DNA of 64,000 nucleotides from Chitinophaga polysaccharea (lineage in GTDB: Bacteria; Bacteroidota; Bacteroidia; Chitinophagales; Chitinophagaceae): assembly GCF_007829335.1 (NCBI RefSeq), contig NZ_VIWO01000008.1, positions 1-64,000 of the forward strand, given 5' to 3'. Position 1 is the first letter of the stretch. Every line of letters starts with the position of its first letter. Shown here piece after piece: positions 17,748 through 26,022 of this stretch. The notes below the pieces were generated by a model. The model searched no databases. It saw only the letters and a program-made list of their open reading frames with translations, and had not been told where the DNA came from. Position numbers and translations under genes: made by a program.

Positions 17748-18242
17748 CTAGAAATTTTGCGTAAAGGTATCCAATGAAATATTATCCGATGAAATGATGT
17801 GCTGTGATTGCTGGTAGAAGGGCAGCCGCTCTGCCAGTTTCTTTTCTACAAACCCTACCAGGTCTTCTCCTTCCAGGTCGGCAATCAGCGGGCGTTTGGA
17901 TTTTTTGCGTTCCAGCCGTTCTACCATGGTTTCCAGGGAAGGATTGATCCAGACGGTAGTGCCATGTTCATTCATAAAATCCATATTTTCCTGGAAGCAG
18001 GGAGTACCACCTCCGCAGGAGATCAGGAAATTTTCCTGTTCAGACAATTCCCGGAGCAGTGTACTTTCGCGCTCCCGGAAATAATCTTCCCCTTTAGTGG
18101 CAAAGATGTCTGCAATGGCCATTTCTTCTGCTTCTACAATTACTTCATCCAAATCATAGTAGGGAAGCTGCCAGTGATCTGCCAGCTGCTTTCCCCAGTA
18201 GGATTTGCCGGCGCCCATAAAACCTAGTAAATATATCTTCAT
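17748..18242 (-). CDS. aroK: Shikimate kinase
   Basis: Phosphorylates shikimate at the 3-hydroxyl with ATP, the fifth step of the chorismate pathway. Walker A is GFMGAGKS (7-14). Asp32 in YYDLDEVI and Arg57 in YFRERES match the shikimate-binding residues of the family, and SCGGGTPC (about 74-81) is the conserved glycine-rich shikimate-binding segment. The lid region contains KKSKRPLI. Length 164 aa is usual. It is followed after one base by the DUF423 gene and preceded by a phosphopantetheinyl transferase gene 33 bp upstream. Confidence 0.95.
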   Translation of the reverse strand: MKIYLLGFMGAGKSYWGKQLADHWQLPYYDLDEVIVEAEEMAIADIFATKGEDYFRERESTLLRELSEQENFLISCGGGTPCFQENMDFMNEHGTTVWINPSLETMVERLERKKSKRPLIADLEGEDLVGFVEKKLAERLPFYQQSQHIISSDNISLDTFTQNF

Positions 18243-18275
18243 AAATAACGCAACAGTGCTTAATAAATCCTTTCC

Positions 18276-18896
18276 TCACGCAGGATGAGTCCATGCCAGG
18301 CATAGGTCATTTTCCATAATATATTGCAAATATAACCGGGTATTTGTATCCTCTTTGTTAAAATCGGCCGTAATAAAACCAGCCTGTTGATAAACAAAGG
18401 GATGCAACCGCATATTTTCTTTAAAATCAACACTTCCCAGGCCATACCATTTAAACATGGCTTCTTTGGCGCTCCAGCAGATGGTTTTATGGACCAGCTC
18501 ATGTGCCGGGTCTATAAACGATCTTTCGGCCGGGCCAAGGAATTTATGTGATACCCTTTCAATTTTGGGCTTCACCTCTTCAATATCTATGCCTACTGCC
18601 GCTTTGGTACTCACAACAGCCGCGGCATAGTCGCCACAGTGGGAAATGGAAAAATGATAGCTATTACAGGCCAGTACTGGCTTCCGGCTATTGGTGACCA
18701 TAATACCGTGCACCGGAAATTCCGGAAAAAGCGTTACCAGCAAGTATCTTCCCGCAAAATGCTGTAACCGTTTGTGCGGATGATGGATAGCGGGGCTGAT
18801 ATTTACCTGTTGCCGGAAAAAGTCTTCTGTTTCTGTGATCTTCCATACTCCCAGCCTGGTTTCCGGTTCAATTTGTATCGTTCGTATTAATGGCAT
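18276..18896 (-). CDS. 4'-phosphopantetheinyl transferase (Sfp-type)
   Basis: Transfers the phosphopantetheine arm of CoA to a serine of acyl- or peptidyl-carrier proteins. The two family signatures are present: VGIDIEEVKP near residues 101-110 (Mg-binding Asp and Glu) and WSAKEAMFKWYG near 141-152. The motif FSISHCGDYAAAVV about 20 residues before the first signature is also typical. Length 206 aa fits the Sfp/Gsp group. No polyketide or NRPS gene is nearby, so the carrier protein could be the fatty-acid ACP or a distant cluster. It is the first gene of the aroK run and divergent from dcd with 121 bp between starts. Confidence 0.92.
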   Translation of the reverse strand: MPLIRTIQIEPETRLGVWKITETEDFFRQQVNISPAIHHPHKRLQHFAGRYLLVTLFPEFPVHGIMVTNSRKPVLACNSYHFSISHCGDYAAAVVSTKAAVGIDIEEVKPKIERVSHKFLGPAERSFIDPAHELVHKTICWSAKEAMFKWYGLGSVDFKENMRLHPFVYQQAGFITADFNKEDTNTRLYLQYIMENDLCLAWTHPA

Positions 18897-19017
18897 ATCT
18901 TGCCAAATTAAAGCAAAAAAGCAGAAAAAACAGTTTTTGGCGCTTCGTCTTTAACGAAACCCTAACAGCTGAAAATCAAAAGCTAACACTACAGCTCACT
19001 AAAACCAAACGACTAAG

Positions 19018-19554
19018 ATGATTTTGTCAGACAAACGGATCCTGGAGGAAATTGAAAAAGGCACTATCGTTATTGCTCCTTATGACCGGAAATACCTGGG
19101 TACCAATTCCTATGATGTACACCTGGGCAAGCACCTGGCTACCTATAAAGACCGGGTACTGGATGCGCGGAAACACAATGAAATAGAGCATTTCGAAATA
19201 CCTGAAGAAGGCTATGTTTTACACCCAGGTACCCTGTACCTGGGTGTAACCGAAGAATATACCGAAACACATGCCCATGTTCCCTTCCTGGAAGGTAAGT
19301 CCAGCACAGGCCGTTTAGGTATCGATATCCACGCTACTGCCGGTAAAGGCGATGTGGGTTTCTGCAATACCTGGACCCTGGAAATTTCCTGTGCCCAACC
19401 CGTGCGCATATACGCCGGTATGCCCATTGGTCAGCTGATTTACTTTGTGGTAGAAGGAGAAGTGGAAACACTCTACAACAGGAAAGGCAACGCCAAATAT
19501 AATGGCCGCACGGTAAAGCCGGTAGAAAGCATGATGTGGCGCAACGAATTTTAG
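19018..19554 (+). CDS. dcd: dCTP deaminase
   Basis: Deaminates dCTP to dUTP (possibly also hydrolysing it to dUMP) for thymidylate synthesis. The trimeric dUTPase-like fold shows the signatures GKSSTGRLG (93-101), HATAGKGDVGF (105-115) and TWTLEIS with the catalytic Glu122. The chain starts MILSDKRIL, as in most Dcd proteins. Length 178 aa is typical. Whether it is the mono- or bifunctional type cannot be judged here. It is monocistronic and ends six bases before a long palindromic terminator. Confidence 0.94.
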   Translation: MILSDKRILEEIEKGTIVIAPYDRKYLGTNSYDVHLGKHLATYKDRVLDARKHNEIEHFEIPEEGYVLHPGTLYLGVTEEYTETHAHVPFLEGKSSTGRLGIDIHATAGKGDVGFCNTWTLEISCAQPVRIYAGMPIGQLIYFVVEGEVETLYNRKGNAKYNGRTVKPVESMMWRNEF

Positions 19555-19560
19555 TCTTTT

Positions 19561-19637
19561 CACGCAGAGGCGCAAAGAAAAAAGCAGCAAAGGATATTGA
19601 TATTATCCTTTGCTGCTTTTTTTTGTGCCTCTGCGTG
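19561..19637. terminator. Long bidirectional palindrome C between dcd and the HD-Pnk gene
   Basis: The arms CACGCAGAGGCGCAAAGAAA... (19561-19596) and ...TTTGTGCCTCTGCGTG (19604-19637) are nearly perfect reverse complements over about 34 bp, with TTGATAT at the turn. It starts 6 nt after the dcd stop and ends just before the stop of the convergent gene. The outer arm (AGGCGCAAAGAAAAAAGC) resembles that of palindrome B (AGGCGTAAAGTAAAAAGC). Confidence 0.75.
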
Positions 19638-19639
19638 GG

Positions 19640-20749
19640 TCACTCCCCAGCTATGATTTTCACGTTGTGCGCTTCTACAACAGACGGCACTTCCAGCTTA
19701 CTGATCAAACGTTCCATGGCCGCCAGCGGCACTACTGCCTCCCGCTGTTTATTTTGCTGTAACAGCTTTGCTGCCGGCACCTCCACATATACAATCGTTA
19801 CTTCCGCCTGATAAGTACTGAACAATCCTATTAACTGTTCCCTCATTTGCCGGGTAATGTTGGTTGCATTCCATACAAAGGGCTGTTTGTTACGGAGATA
19901 TACCCTGGCTTTTTCCTTCGCTGCCTGGATTACGGTACCATTGCCACTTTTATCGGTGGGCTTTATTTTCATCTCTTGCCGGATATCATCCAGGGAGATG
20001 ACCGGCAGTTGCGGGAAATGTTGCCGCACATAAGTATCCTTTCCGGCGCCCGGGAGGCCACTCATCATAATCACCGATGTTTGCGGCTGTTCAAACGGCA
20101 CATAGTCCGGCGAGCTACCTGTTTTATGCAGGTAGTGCATTTTCGCCTGGGTGGTAGTAAAGGCACGGGGGCGGCCCCAGCAATCGTTTTCCCGGCACAG
20201 CTCTTCAAAGCAATCCACTTTATACAAGAGTGCCTCCTGATCGGCGCAATAACGTCCGAGGGCATCGGCCCTGGCCAACAAGGCCAGCAGGGCGGTATCT
20301 ACTTCCAGGCTGGCGCTGATCACCGCTTTCTGCGGATCCGGCTTTTCGAATACCCACAGCGGCAGGCCGTGATAGCGCACCAACTTGGCGATCTGTTCGC
20401 GTATAACAAATGGTCCCGGCACTTCCCGGTAAAGGATTTGCCGGGTACGTGCTTCTCCCTTGCGAGCATGCCCTGCCGAGGTGATGCTGCCATCTGGTTC
20501 CACTACCGTGGTGCTGTATTTTTCTACATCGTGCAATAGCGCCGCGGCCCACATGATTTCCTGCGTTGCCGGTGGTAATTCCTGGTAACGCGGTAGTTGC
20601 GCCAGGGCAGCCAACACCATCTGCGTATGTACGGCCACGTTACCCTCCGCATGATGCCGGGCATCCTGAGGCACCTCCTGCATCACCCTTACCCAGTCGA
20701 ACTCCTGCTCCAGCCGGGTCCAATCTTTATGTTTACTTAGTTGCCACAT
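19640..20749 (-). CDS. HD-Pnk: HD-domain phosphoesterase fused to polynucleotide kinase
   Basis: Predicted RNA/DNA end-healing enzyme. The N-terminal HD domain (about 30-180) carries HTQMV (His41), LLHDVEK (His73-Asp74), GHARKGEA and VRYHGL; in the characterised Runella HD-Pnk this domain removes 2',3'-cyclic or 3'-phosphate ends. The C-terminal P-loop kinase has GLPGAGKDT (231-239), a SLDDIR catalytic segment (252-257) and WNATN (293-297), as in T4 Pnk-type 5'-OH kinases. The start is set at the ATG 20749: AGGAGGTG lies 5 nt upstream, whereas the longer frame would need the GTG at 20755 inside that site. It overlaps the RNA ligase gene by 17 bp, so the two are co-translated. Domain calls are strong; the biochemical role is inferred. 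Confidence 0.9.
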   Translation of the reverse strand: MWQLSKHKDWTRLEQEFDWVRVMQEVPQDARHHAEGNVAVHTQMVLAALAQLPRYQELPPATQEIMWAAALLHDVEKYSTTVVEPDGSITSAGHARKGEARTRQILYREVPGPFVIREQIAKLVRYHGLPLWVFEKPDPQKAVISASLEVDTALLALLARADALGRYCADQEALLYKVDCFEELCRENDCWGRPRAFTTTQAKMHYLHKTGSSPDYVPFEQPQTSVIMMSGLPGAGKDTYVRQHFPQLPVISLDDIRQEMKIKPTDKSGNGTVIQAAKEKARVYLRNKQPFVWNATNITRQMREQLIGLFSTYQAEVTIVYVEVPAAKLLQQNKQREAVVPLAAMERLISKLEVPSVVEAHNVKIIAGE

Positions 20750-21443
20750 AGTCACCTCCTTCCTGATTTAATTTAGCACGGCGCCAATGCCTGGTCCAGT
20801 GCTGGTCTGTTTTAACATGTCCTTTCCGGACATATTTAAACACGTTGTTCGCAAAATCGCTCACCGCGTATCCATCGGCATTGCGCGATACAATCCCTTC
20901 TATAGTAGTGGGCTGCCCGGTGTGCACGTCACAGGGTTCGAAAGTGCCCCGGCTGTTCACCAGCGCCAGGATATCCTGTTCGAAATCTTTTCGTGCAGCC
21001 GGCGGGGTTACCCGCTTTATTTCCGGTACCACCGGTAGGTCCAGCATTGCAGCATAAAACCGGGTTTCTTCCCAGCTCAGCCAGCGCTGGCCCTCGCGGA
21101 TACCAAATACATAGAAATGATGTTCCAGGTGGCGATATTCGATAGAATGTACCGCGTACAGGTTCTCCAGGAAAATTTCCAGGTCGCCCAGGTCATTCTT
21201 AATGCTTTGCCAATAGCGGCGTATGCTTTCTGTCCATGCCGACGTAGTGGGCGCCGCATGTGAGCGCGCAAATACGCCGTAGCGGGAAAGACAATTATTT
21301 TCACCGTCCAGTTTTTCCGTGTGAATCAGCACCGGGATTTGCTGTAGCAGTGGCCAGTAGTCATGTTGAATACGGTCATCGCTGGTAGTGCCGGGCGAAA
21401 ACGGATAATGCCAGGTACGGCCATATTTTTGAGAAATTGCCAT
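20733..21443 (-). CDS. ATP-dependent RNA ligase (Rnl2-like nucleotidyltransferase)
   Basis: Seals 3'-OH and 5'-phosphate RNA ends through an enzyme-AMP intermediate. All nucleotidyltransferase motifs are visible (numbering from the ATG at 21443): motif I EKLDGEN with Lys44, a RSH motif at 60-62, motif III ENLYAVHSIEY (93-103), IIIa FYVFGI (110-115), motif IV EGIVSR (182-187) and motif V VFKYVRKGH (201-209). The ATG at 21443 (MAISQKYGRTWHYPF) is preferred to the GTG at 21476 because conserved sequence starts there. It is the first gene of a two-gene unit with HD-Pnk. Length 236 aa suggests a catalytic core with no large extra domain. RNA rather than DNA preference is inferred from motif III. 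Confidence 0.9.
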   Translation of the reverse strand: MAISQKYGRTWHYPFSPGTTSDDRIQHDYWPLLQQIPVLIHTEKLDGENNCLSRYGVFARSHAAPTTSAWTESIRRYWQSIKNDLGDLEIFLENLYAVHSIEYRHLEHHFYVFGIREGQRWLSWEETRFYAAMLDLPVVPEIKRVTPPAARKDFEQDILALVNSRGTFEPCDVHTGQPTTIEGIVSRNADGYAVSDFANNVFKYVRKGHVKTDQHWTRHWRRAKLNQEGGDYVATK

Positions 21444-21472
21444 GTTATCGGGGTTTAAATTAAACAATCGTA

Positions 21473-21527
21473 TCACAGGCCAGTTCCGGAATGGAACGGC
21501 TAAAGGAATAAGTTAATATGCCTGTGA
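21473..21527. promoter_or_regulatory. Inverted repeats in the RNA-ligase/DUF885 divergent promoter region
   Basis: TCACAGGC (21473-21480) and GCCTGTGA (21520-21527) are perfect reverse complements, and GTTCC/GGAAC (21483-21487 and 21493-21497) forms a second small dyad inside them. They lie about 30-85 bp upstream of the RNA ligase ATG. They could be an operator for the repair cassette; no regulator gene is adjacent. Confidence 0.35.
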
Positions 21528-21649
21528 CATTACATGGCTCAAGTGTTAATCGTGTTTAATCAATGAGCGGCAAAAATAAAGAAAATAATTAAATAGTATA
21601 TTACGTCAGCTTTGAAACAACCAGGCACCCACAACAACCAGCTAACACC

Positions 21650-23410
21650 ATGAGAAAACTCCTTCTTTGCGCTACTGCAGCAGCAGCAGCCCTGGCGGCT
21701 TGCAACAACGGCAGTGGCGGCGGCCAGAAAAATGGTACAGATAGTACCGCCAACATCGCCTTCAATAGTTATGAACAACGGTTTATTGACACCTTGTGGA
21801 AACATAATCCCGATTGGGCTACCAGCGTAGGCTTTCACAAGTATGACTCCGTGTTGATCGTTCCTGACAGCGCCGCTACACAGGTACAACTGGCCTTTGC
21901 ACAGCAACAACTGGATTCCCTGAAATCCTTCGACCTGGCCACTTTGAACGATGCCAATAAAATCGATTATCAGCTCATTCAAAACTACCTGCAATCTGTT
22001 CAATGGTCGGTGAATGAATTGAAGAGCAGCGAATGGGATCCCGCCGGCTACAATGTAAGCAGCACCTTCGCATTTATACTGAACGAAAATTACGCACCAC
22101 TGGAATCGCGCCTGCGCAGCTTTGCTGCCAGGTTACAACAGGTACCAGCCTATTACGAAGCTGCTAAGAAAAGAGTGAAAGATCCGGTACCTGAACTTAC
22201 CGCATTGGCCATCGATCAAAACAATGGCGGAGCATCTGTATTTGAGAACGACTTCGCCGATTCTCTGAAGAAAACCAGCATCCCTTCCGCAGAACAGGCT
22301 ACCATGCTGGCCAGCGCCCAAGCGGCTTCCAAAGCCATTCATGACTATGTTGGCTGGCTGAAAGCGCTGAAACCGGAACATCCCCGGAGCTTCCGGTTGG
22401 GCAAGGCTTTATACGAGCAGAAGTTTAAATTCGATATACAATCTTCTTCCAGCGCTACAGCCATCTATGAAGCAGCGCTACAGCGCAAAGCTTTTGTACA
22501 TGGCGAAATGACAAAGATCAGCCGCCAGTTGTGGCCGAAATATTTTGGCCAGGCGCCCATGCCGGCAGATTCGCTCGAACTGGTAGGTCGAATGATAGAT
22601 ACCCTTTCCGTGCAACACGTGAAGCCGGAAGAATTTCAATCTGCCATTGAAAAGCAGATACCCGTGCTGATAAGCTTTATTAAGGAAAAAAATCTCTTGT
22701 ACCTGGATTCAACCAAACCGCTGGTGGTACGCAAGGAACCTGCATATATGGCCGGTGTTGCCGGTGCTTCTATCAGTGCCCCCGGCCCTTATGACAAGGG
22801 TGGCAATACTTATTACAATGTAGGTAGCCTGGAAGGATGGCCTAAAGAAAAAGCAGAAAGTTACCTGCGCGAGTACAACAAATACATCCTGCAAATATTG
22901 GATATCCACGAAGCCATACCCGGGCATTATACCCAACTGGTGTATGCCAACCAATCGCCCAGTCTCATTAAATCATTGATGGGCAATGGCGCTATGATTG
23001 AAGGGTGGGCTGTGTACACCGAGCAAATGATGCTGGACAATGGCTATGGCCATGATGAGCCGGAAATGTGGCTGATGTGGTACAAATGGAACCTGCGCAC
23101 GGTATGTAATACCATACTGGACTACAGCGTTCACGTGAAAGACATGAGTAAAGAAGACGCCATTCACCTGTTGACTAAAGAAGCTTTCCAACAGGCTGCC
23201 GAAGCCGAAGGGAAATGGAAAAGGGTGAGTGTTACCAGTGTACAGCTGACCAGCTATTTCACCGGGTACAAGGAAATCATGGACCTGCGGGATGCTTATA
23301 AAAAGCAACAGGGCAAGGATTACAACCTGAAAACATTTAATGAAAAATTCCTGGGCTACGGTAGCGCACCGGTTAAATATATTCGCCAGCTGATGCTGGG
23401 CAATCAATAA
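21650..23410 (+). CDS. DUF885 family lipoprotein (predicted metallohydrolase)
   Basis: 586-aa predicted envelope lipoprotein: the signal ends in AAAALAAC (Cys19) and is followed by a low-complexity Gly/Asn stretch. The rest matches the all-helical DUF885 family, with the zinc-type motif DIHEAIPGHYTQL near residues 418-430 and the downstream GWAVYTEQMM near 447-456 supplying a likely third ligand. Related proteins are thought to be peptidases, but I know of no firm substrate. The gene is monocistronic and closed by a strong terminator shared with the convergent DUF4272 gene. Confidence 0.88.
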   Translation: MRKLLLCATAAAAALAACNNGSGGGQKNGTDSTANIAFNSYEQRFIDTLWKHNPDWATSVGFHKYDSVLIVPDSAATQVQLAFAQQQLDSLKSFDLATLNDANKIDYQLIQNYLQSVQWSVNELKSSEWDPAGYNVSSTFAFILNENYAPLESRLRSFAARLQQVPAYYEAAKKRVKDPVPELTALAIDQNNGGASVFENDFADSLKKTSIPSAEQATMLASAQAASKAIHDYVGWLKALKPEHPRSFRLGKALYEQKFKFDIQSSSSATAIYEAALQRKAFVHGEMTKISRQLWPKYFGQAPMPADSLELVGRMIDTLSVQHVKPEEFQSAIEKQIPVLISFIKEKNLLYLDSTKPLVVRKEPAYMAGVAGASISAPGPYDKGGNTYYNVGSLEGWPKEKAESYLREYNKYILQILDIHEAIPGHYTQLVYANQSPSLIKSLMGNGAMIEGWAVYTEQMMLDNGYGHDEPEMWLMWYKWNLRTVCNTILDYSVHVKDMSKEDAIHLLTKEAFQQAAEAEGKWKRVSVTSVQLTSYFTGYKEIMDLRDAYKKQQGKDYNLKTFNEKFLGYGSAPVKYIRQLMLGNQ

Positions 23411-23428
23411 TAATCAGTCATAAAAAAA

Positions 23429-23451
23429 GCCGGAAGCGTGCAGCTTCCGGC
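23429..23451. terminator. Bidirectional rho-independent terminator
   Basis: GCCGGAAGC (23429-23437) and GCTTCCGGC (23443-23451) form a 9-bp G+C-rich stem with a 5-nt loop, flanked by A7 on the left and T7 on the right. It serves both the DUF885 gene and the convergent DUF4272 gene. Confidence 0.92.
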
Positions 23452-23466
23452 TTTTTTTATGACTAC

Positions 23467-24687
23467 TCAGGTATCGCAGCTAACATCGTCCCACGCCTGG
23501 TTCCTGTAGGTGATCAACCAGTTCAGCGCATAATGTCTTTCATAAATCACGCCTGGTGGCAGCGGCGACGGCTCTTTTTTCACGCGGGCATTCACGCAGG
23601 CCCAGTCGGCGCGGTAATACAGATCATTGGCGTCAAGTATTTCAGTAGCCGAACGTAGCTCCGTAGCTGCATCCAAAAAGGCCGATGGATCAACGTCTGT
23701 TCCGCGAAACGGGAATACGTCCTGTGGCACCATATTGAGATCACAGAGTGCATCCATTTCTCCCAATGCCGGTATTTTTTTCAGTGCCCATAACAGCACC
23801 CAGATATCTTCACATTTCCAGGTTTCCCTTTTTCTCAATTCCTCCCGCGGATCCGCCAAGAAGGCTTTTTCGCCAGCCGTGGTGTGCTCCCAAAGGTGGT
23901 AGCGTTGCAGGTAACTGATAATTTCCGGCGCTTCTATATAACCAAAAGCCACCGTATTGATAGCCGCCAGTACGGCTGCGCGGGTAGCCACTTCGCGGGT
24001 ACTGCGCAGCTGCACGGTCGATTCGTCTTCAATAGCGGGCAGCCATGCAATGGTCGGCACGTTCATAGCATTAAGTTGCGCGATATTACGTTCCCGCCGC
24101 GCCAATGCCTGCTCTGAGGTCGTGTGTTCTCCGTCAAAATATTTTGCATCGATGTTCACTGCGAGCGTTGTTGCAGAGGAGTGGCCATTTACATCGAGCA
24201 ACAATGCCCCGGTTTTGTCCCAAAAGCCTTGTACCTCTGTTTTGAAAATGGTAGTATCCCCGCTAAAGAAAATGCCATCCAGTTTTTGGGCCAGCTCCAG
24301 GATCAGGGCTTTATTTTCTTCAGTGAAAGCCGGGTTAGCCACGATACCTATTTCAGTGTTCAGCGTAGCTACTTTCGCCAACAGTAATTCTTTCAATTTG
24401 GGATTATCGGCAGGCAGTCCCTGTATAAATCCGTACATACCGCGCAGGTTAGTGATAACCGGGTCATCGTTGTGTACCAGCTGGTAGCCTGGGATAGCCC
24501 GCTGACGATAAGTAAACGTGAGGCTATTGCCTTTACGGAAGAGCGTTTTCCCGGTGGTAACCATTAACTGTTCCCATTGATGGGCAGGACCGGTTATTTT
24601 CACTCCTTTTTCTCCGAAATGTGTTTGCAGGTGGGTTAACACTTGCTGCATGTTTGTTTCATGCGTGTAGAGGGTACAATTTTCCAT
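23467..24687 (-). CDS. DUF4272 domain protein
   Basis: 406-aa cytoplasmic protein without signal peptide or membrane segments. The region from about 205 to 400 fits DUF4272: REVATRAAVLAAINTVAFGY, a WKCEDIWVLLWAL block and the C-terminal YYRADWACVNARVK motif. The N-terminal half (about 1-190) is alpha/beta and includes GIVANPAFTEENKALIL. No catalytic motif stands out and the function is unknown. It is convergent with the DUF885 gene and stands alone. Confidence 0.75.
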   Translation of the reverse strand: MENCTLYTHETNMQQVLTHLQTHFGEKGVKITGPAHQWEQLMVTTGKTLFRKGNSLTFTYRQRAIPGYQLVHNDDPVITNLRGMYGFIQGLPADNPKLKELLLAKVATLNTEIGIVANPAFTEENKALILELAQKLDGIFFSGDTTIFKTEVQGFWDKTGALLLDVNGHSSATTLAVNIDAKYFDGEHTTSEQALARRERNIAQLNAMNVPTIAWLPAIEDESTVQLRSTREVATRAAVLAAINTVAFGYIEAPEIISYLQRYHLWEHTTAGEKAFLADPREELRKRETWKCEDIWVLLWALKKIPALGEMDALCDLNMVPQDVFPFRGTDVDPSAFLDAATELRSATEILDANDLYYRADWACVNARVKKEPSPLPPGVIYERHYALNWLITYRNQAWDDVSCDT

Positions 24688-24816
24688 GCTATTCTTTTCG
24701 AGGGCACAAAGTTAGTCATAAGCGGGCATAAATGGTACTGGATTTGCCTTTATTTGATGAAGGTAGATAGGAAAACAACGGCAGATTTTATTCTCTTCAT
24801 CATAAACCAAGGCCAT

Positions 24817-24999
24817 ATGAAAAACAAAACCTTGCCAGTCGTGACTGTCTGTTTATTACTCCTGGCAGCAGCATGTGTACCACCCCGGCGTTCCAGACCG
24901 CCAAGACCACCAAGGCCTCGTCTTCAAATGGATATCGTTACTTTCCCTGCTTGGTCTTGTTACGGTTTTGCAGCTGGTGAAGTATTTTATTTAGTTTAA
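24817..24999 (+). CDS. Small Pro/Arg-rich lipoprotein (hypothetical)
   Basis: A 60-codon frame starting MKNKTLPVVTVCLLLLAAAC has a good lipoprotein signal with Cys20 in LAAAC. The mature part begins VPPRRSRPPRPPRPR and ends YGFAAGEVFYLV. The last 62 bp overlap the 3' end of the convergent DUF1080 gene, so the tail may not be under protein-level selection. No family is recognised. The signal peptide and lipobox are the only support. Confidence 0.45.
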   Translation: MKNKTLPVVTVCLLLLAAACVPPRRSRPPRPPRPRLQMDIVTFPAWSCYGFAAGEVFYLV

Positions 25000-25792
25000 C
25001 AGGATCGTTTACATACGGAGAAAGGTCGAAGAGTTCTACTTTCCTGAAAGCTACCGGGTGGCTTTCACTTTGCAGGGAGATAGATCCTTCTGTTAATAAA
25101 CGACCTTCCTGCAGTAACTCGGGTTTCGCGTGTGACACAGCGCCACCGCCCACCTGGGGTTTATTATATACGATAACAGTATCTCCCTCCACGATATGTT
25201 TAATCACAGAATCGCGCAGCACCAGGGCTTCGATATGTACCCACTGATCACCGTGGTAGGTTTGGGAGGTAGAGCTGATGCAATGGTCTTTAATGAGTTT
25301 ACCGTTCATTACCACGTTAGTTCCTGGTGTACAAAGGTTACAGGTAGAACGGGGATTGGTGCCATCGCCACCCAGCAGTTGCTCTTCGAGTGAGATGGGG
25401 AAGTCCTGGTCCTTCGTCATACTGGCGGCTGTTTGTCCGTGCAACATCACACCACTATTGCGGTAAGCCCATCCTGGCCCACCTTTCACCTGGTCGCCGG
25501 TAAATTTGTATTCAACTACCAACAGGTAGGCGGAGAAATTCTTTTTGTAGAAGATATGGCCAAATTGTCCGTTGAAATCATCGTAGTGATCGTAGCTTAC
25601 TTTCAGCATGCCGCTGTCTACCCGGAAAGTATTGCCAAAGTTATCATTCAGGTCATGCCCCGTTATTTTGACATCCCAGTTTTTCAGGTCTTTGCCATTA
25701 AAGAGTTTCAGCCATTTATTGGGCGCTATTTCTTTCTGGGCGGCGCTTTGGAGACCAGCTAACAACAATAACGCGGTCAATGTTTTTTTCAT
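24938..25792 (-). CDS. DUF1080 (3-keto-disaccharide hydrolase-like) secreted protein
   Basis: 284-aa exported protein (signal peptide 1-18, ending LQSAAQ) made of one DUF1080 domain, a concanavalin-like jelly roll found in glycan-acting enzymes of Bacteroidota and Planctomycetota. Typical parts are WLKLFNGKDLKNWDV (27-41), GGPGWAYRNSGVMLHGQ, a DFPISLEEQLLGG segment, WVHIEALV and the final GSISLQSESHPVAFRKVEL. Related proteins hydrolyse 3-keto-glycosides, so a role in sugar breakdown is likely but unproven. The gene stands alone. Confidence 0.87.
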   Translation of the reverse strand: MKKTLTALLLLAGLQSAAQKEIAPNKWLKLFNGKDLKNWDVKITGHDLNDNFGNTFRVDSGMLKVSYDHYDDFNGQFGHIFYKKNFSAYLLVVEYKFTGDQVKGGPGWAYRNSGVMLHGQTAASMTKDQDFPISLEEQLLGGDGTNPRSTCNLCTPGTNVVMNGKLIKDHCISSTSQTYHGDQWVHIEALVLRDSVIKHIVEGDTVIVYNKPQVGGGAVSHAKPELLQEGRLLTEGSISLQSESHPVAFRKVELFDLSPYVNDPVKLNKILHQLQNRNKTKQGK

Positions 25793-26022
25793 ATGTTCTT
25801 TTATTTAATGAGTCAAGATAAACGATCAGTTAGAAAAATACAAGGCGAATAAGGAATACCGGTTAAAATACCTGTTGGGAGTGTGTAAGAAAATACGCAC
25901 CGTACCTGATGTGCCACAGGTCGAAATAGGTTGGCATATATTTATCTCCCTAACAGTCAATTATTTATCAGCAGTTAAACAAATGTGCAGGGTTTTCGCT
26001 GGTAGTTCCCCAAACTGTATAT

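Noticed and set aside
21444-21476. GTG at 21476 as the RNA ligase start
   Set aside because: The extra 11 residues lie in the region of the dyad repeat and precede the conserved start MAISQKYGRT.
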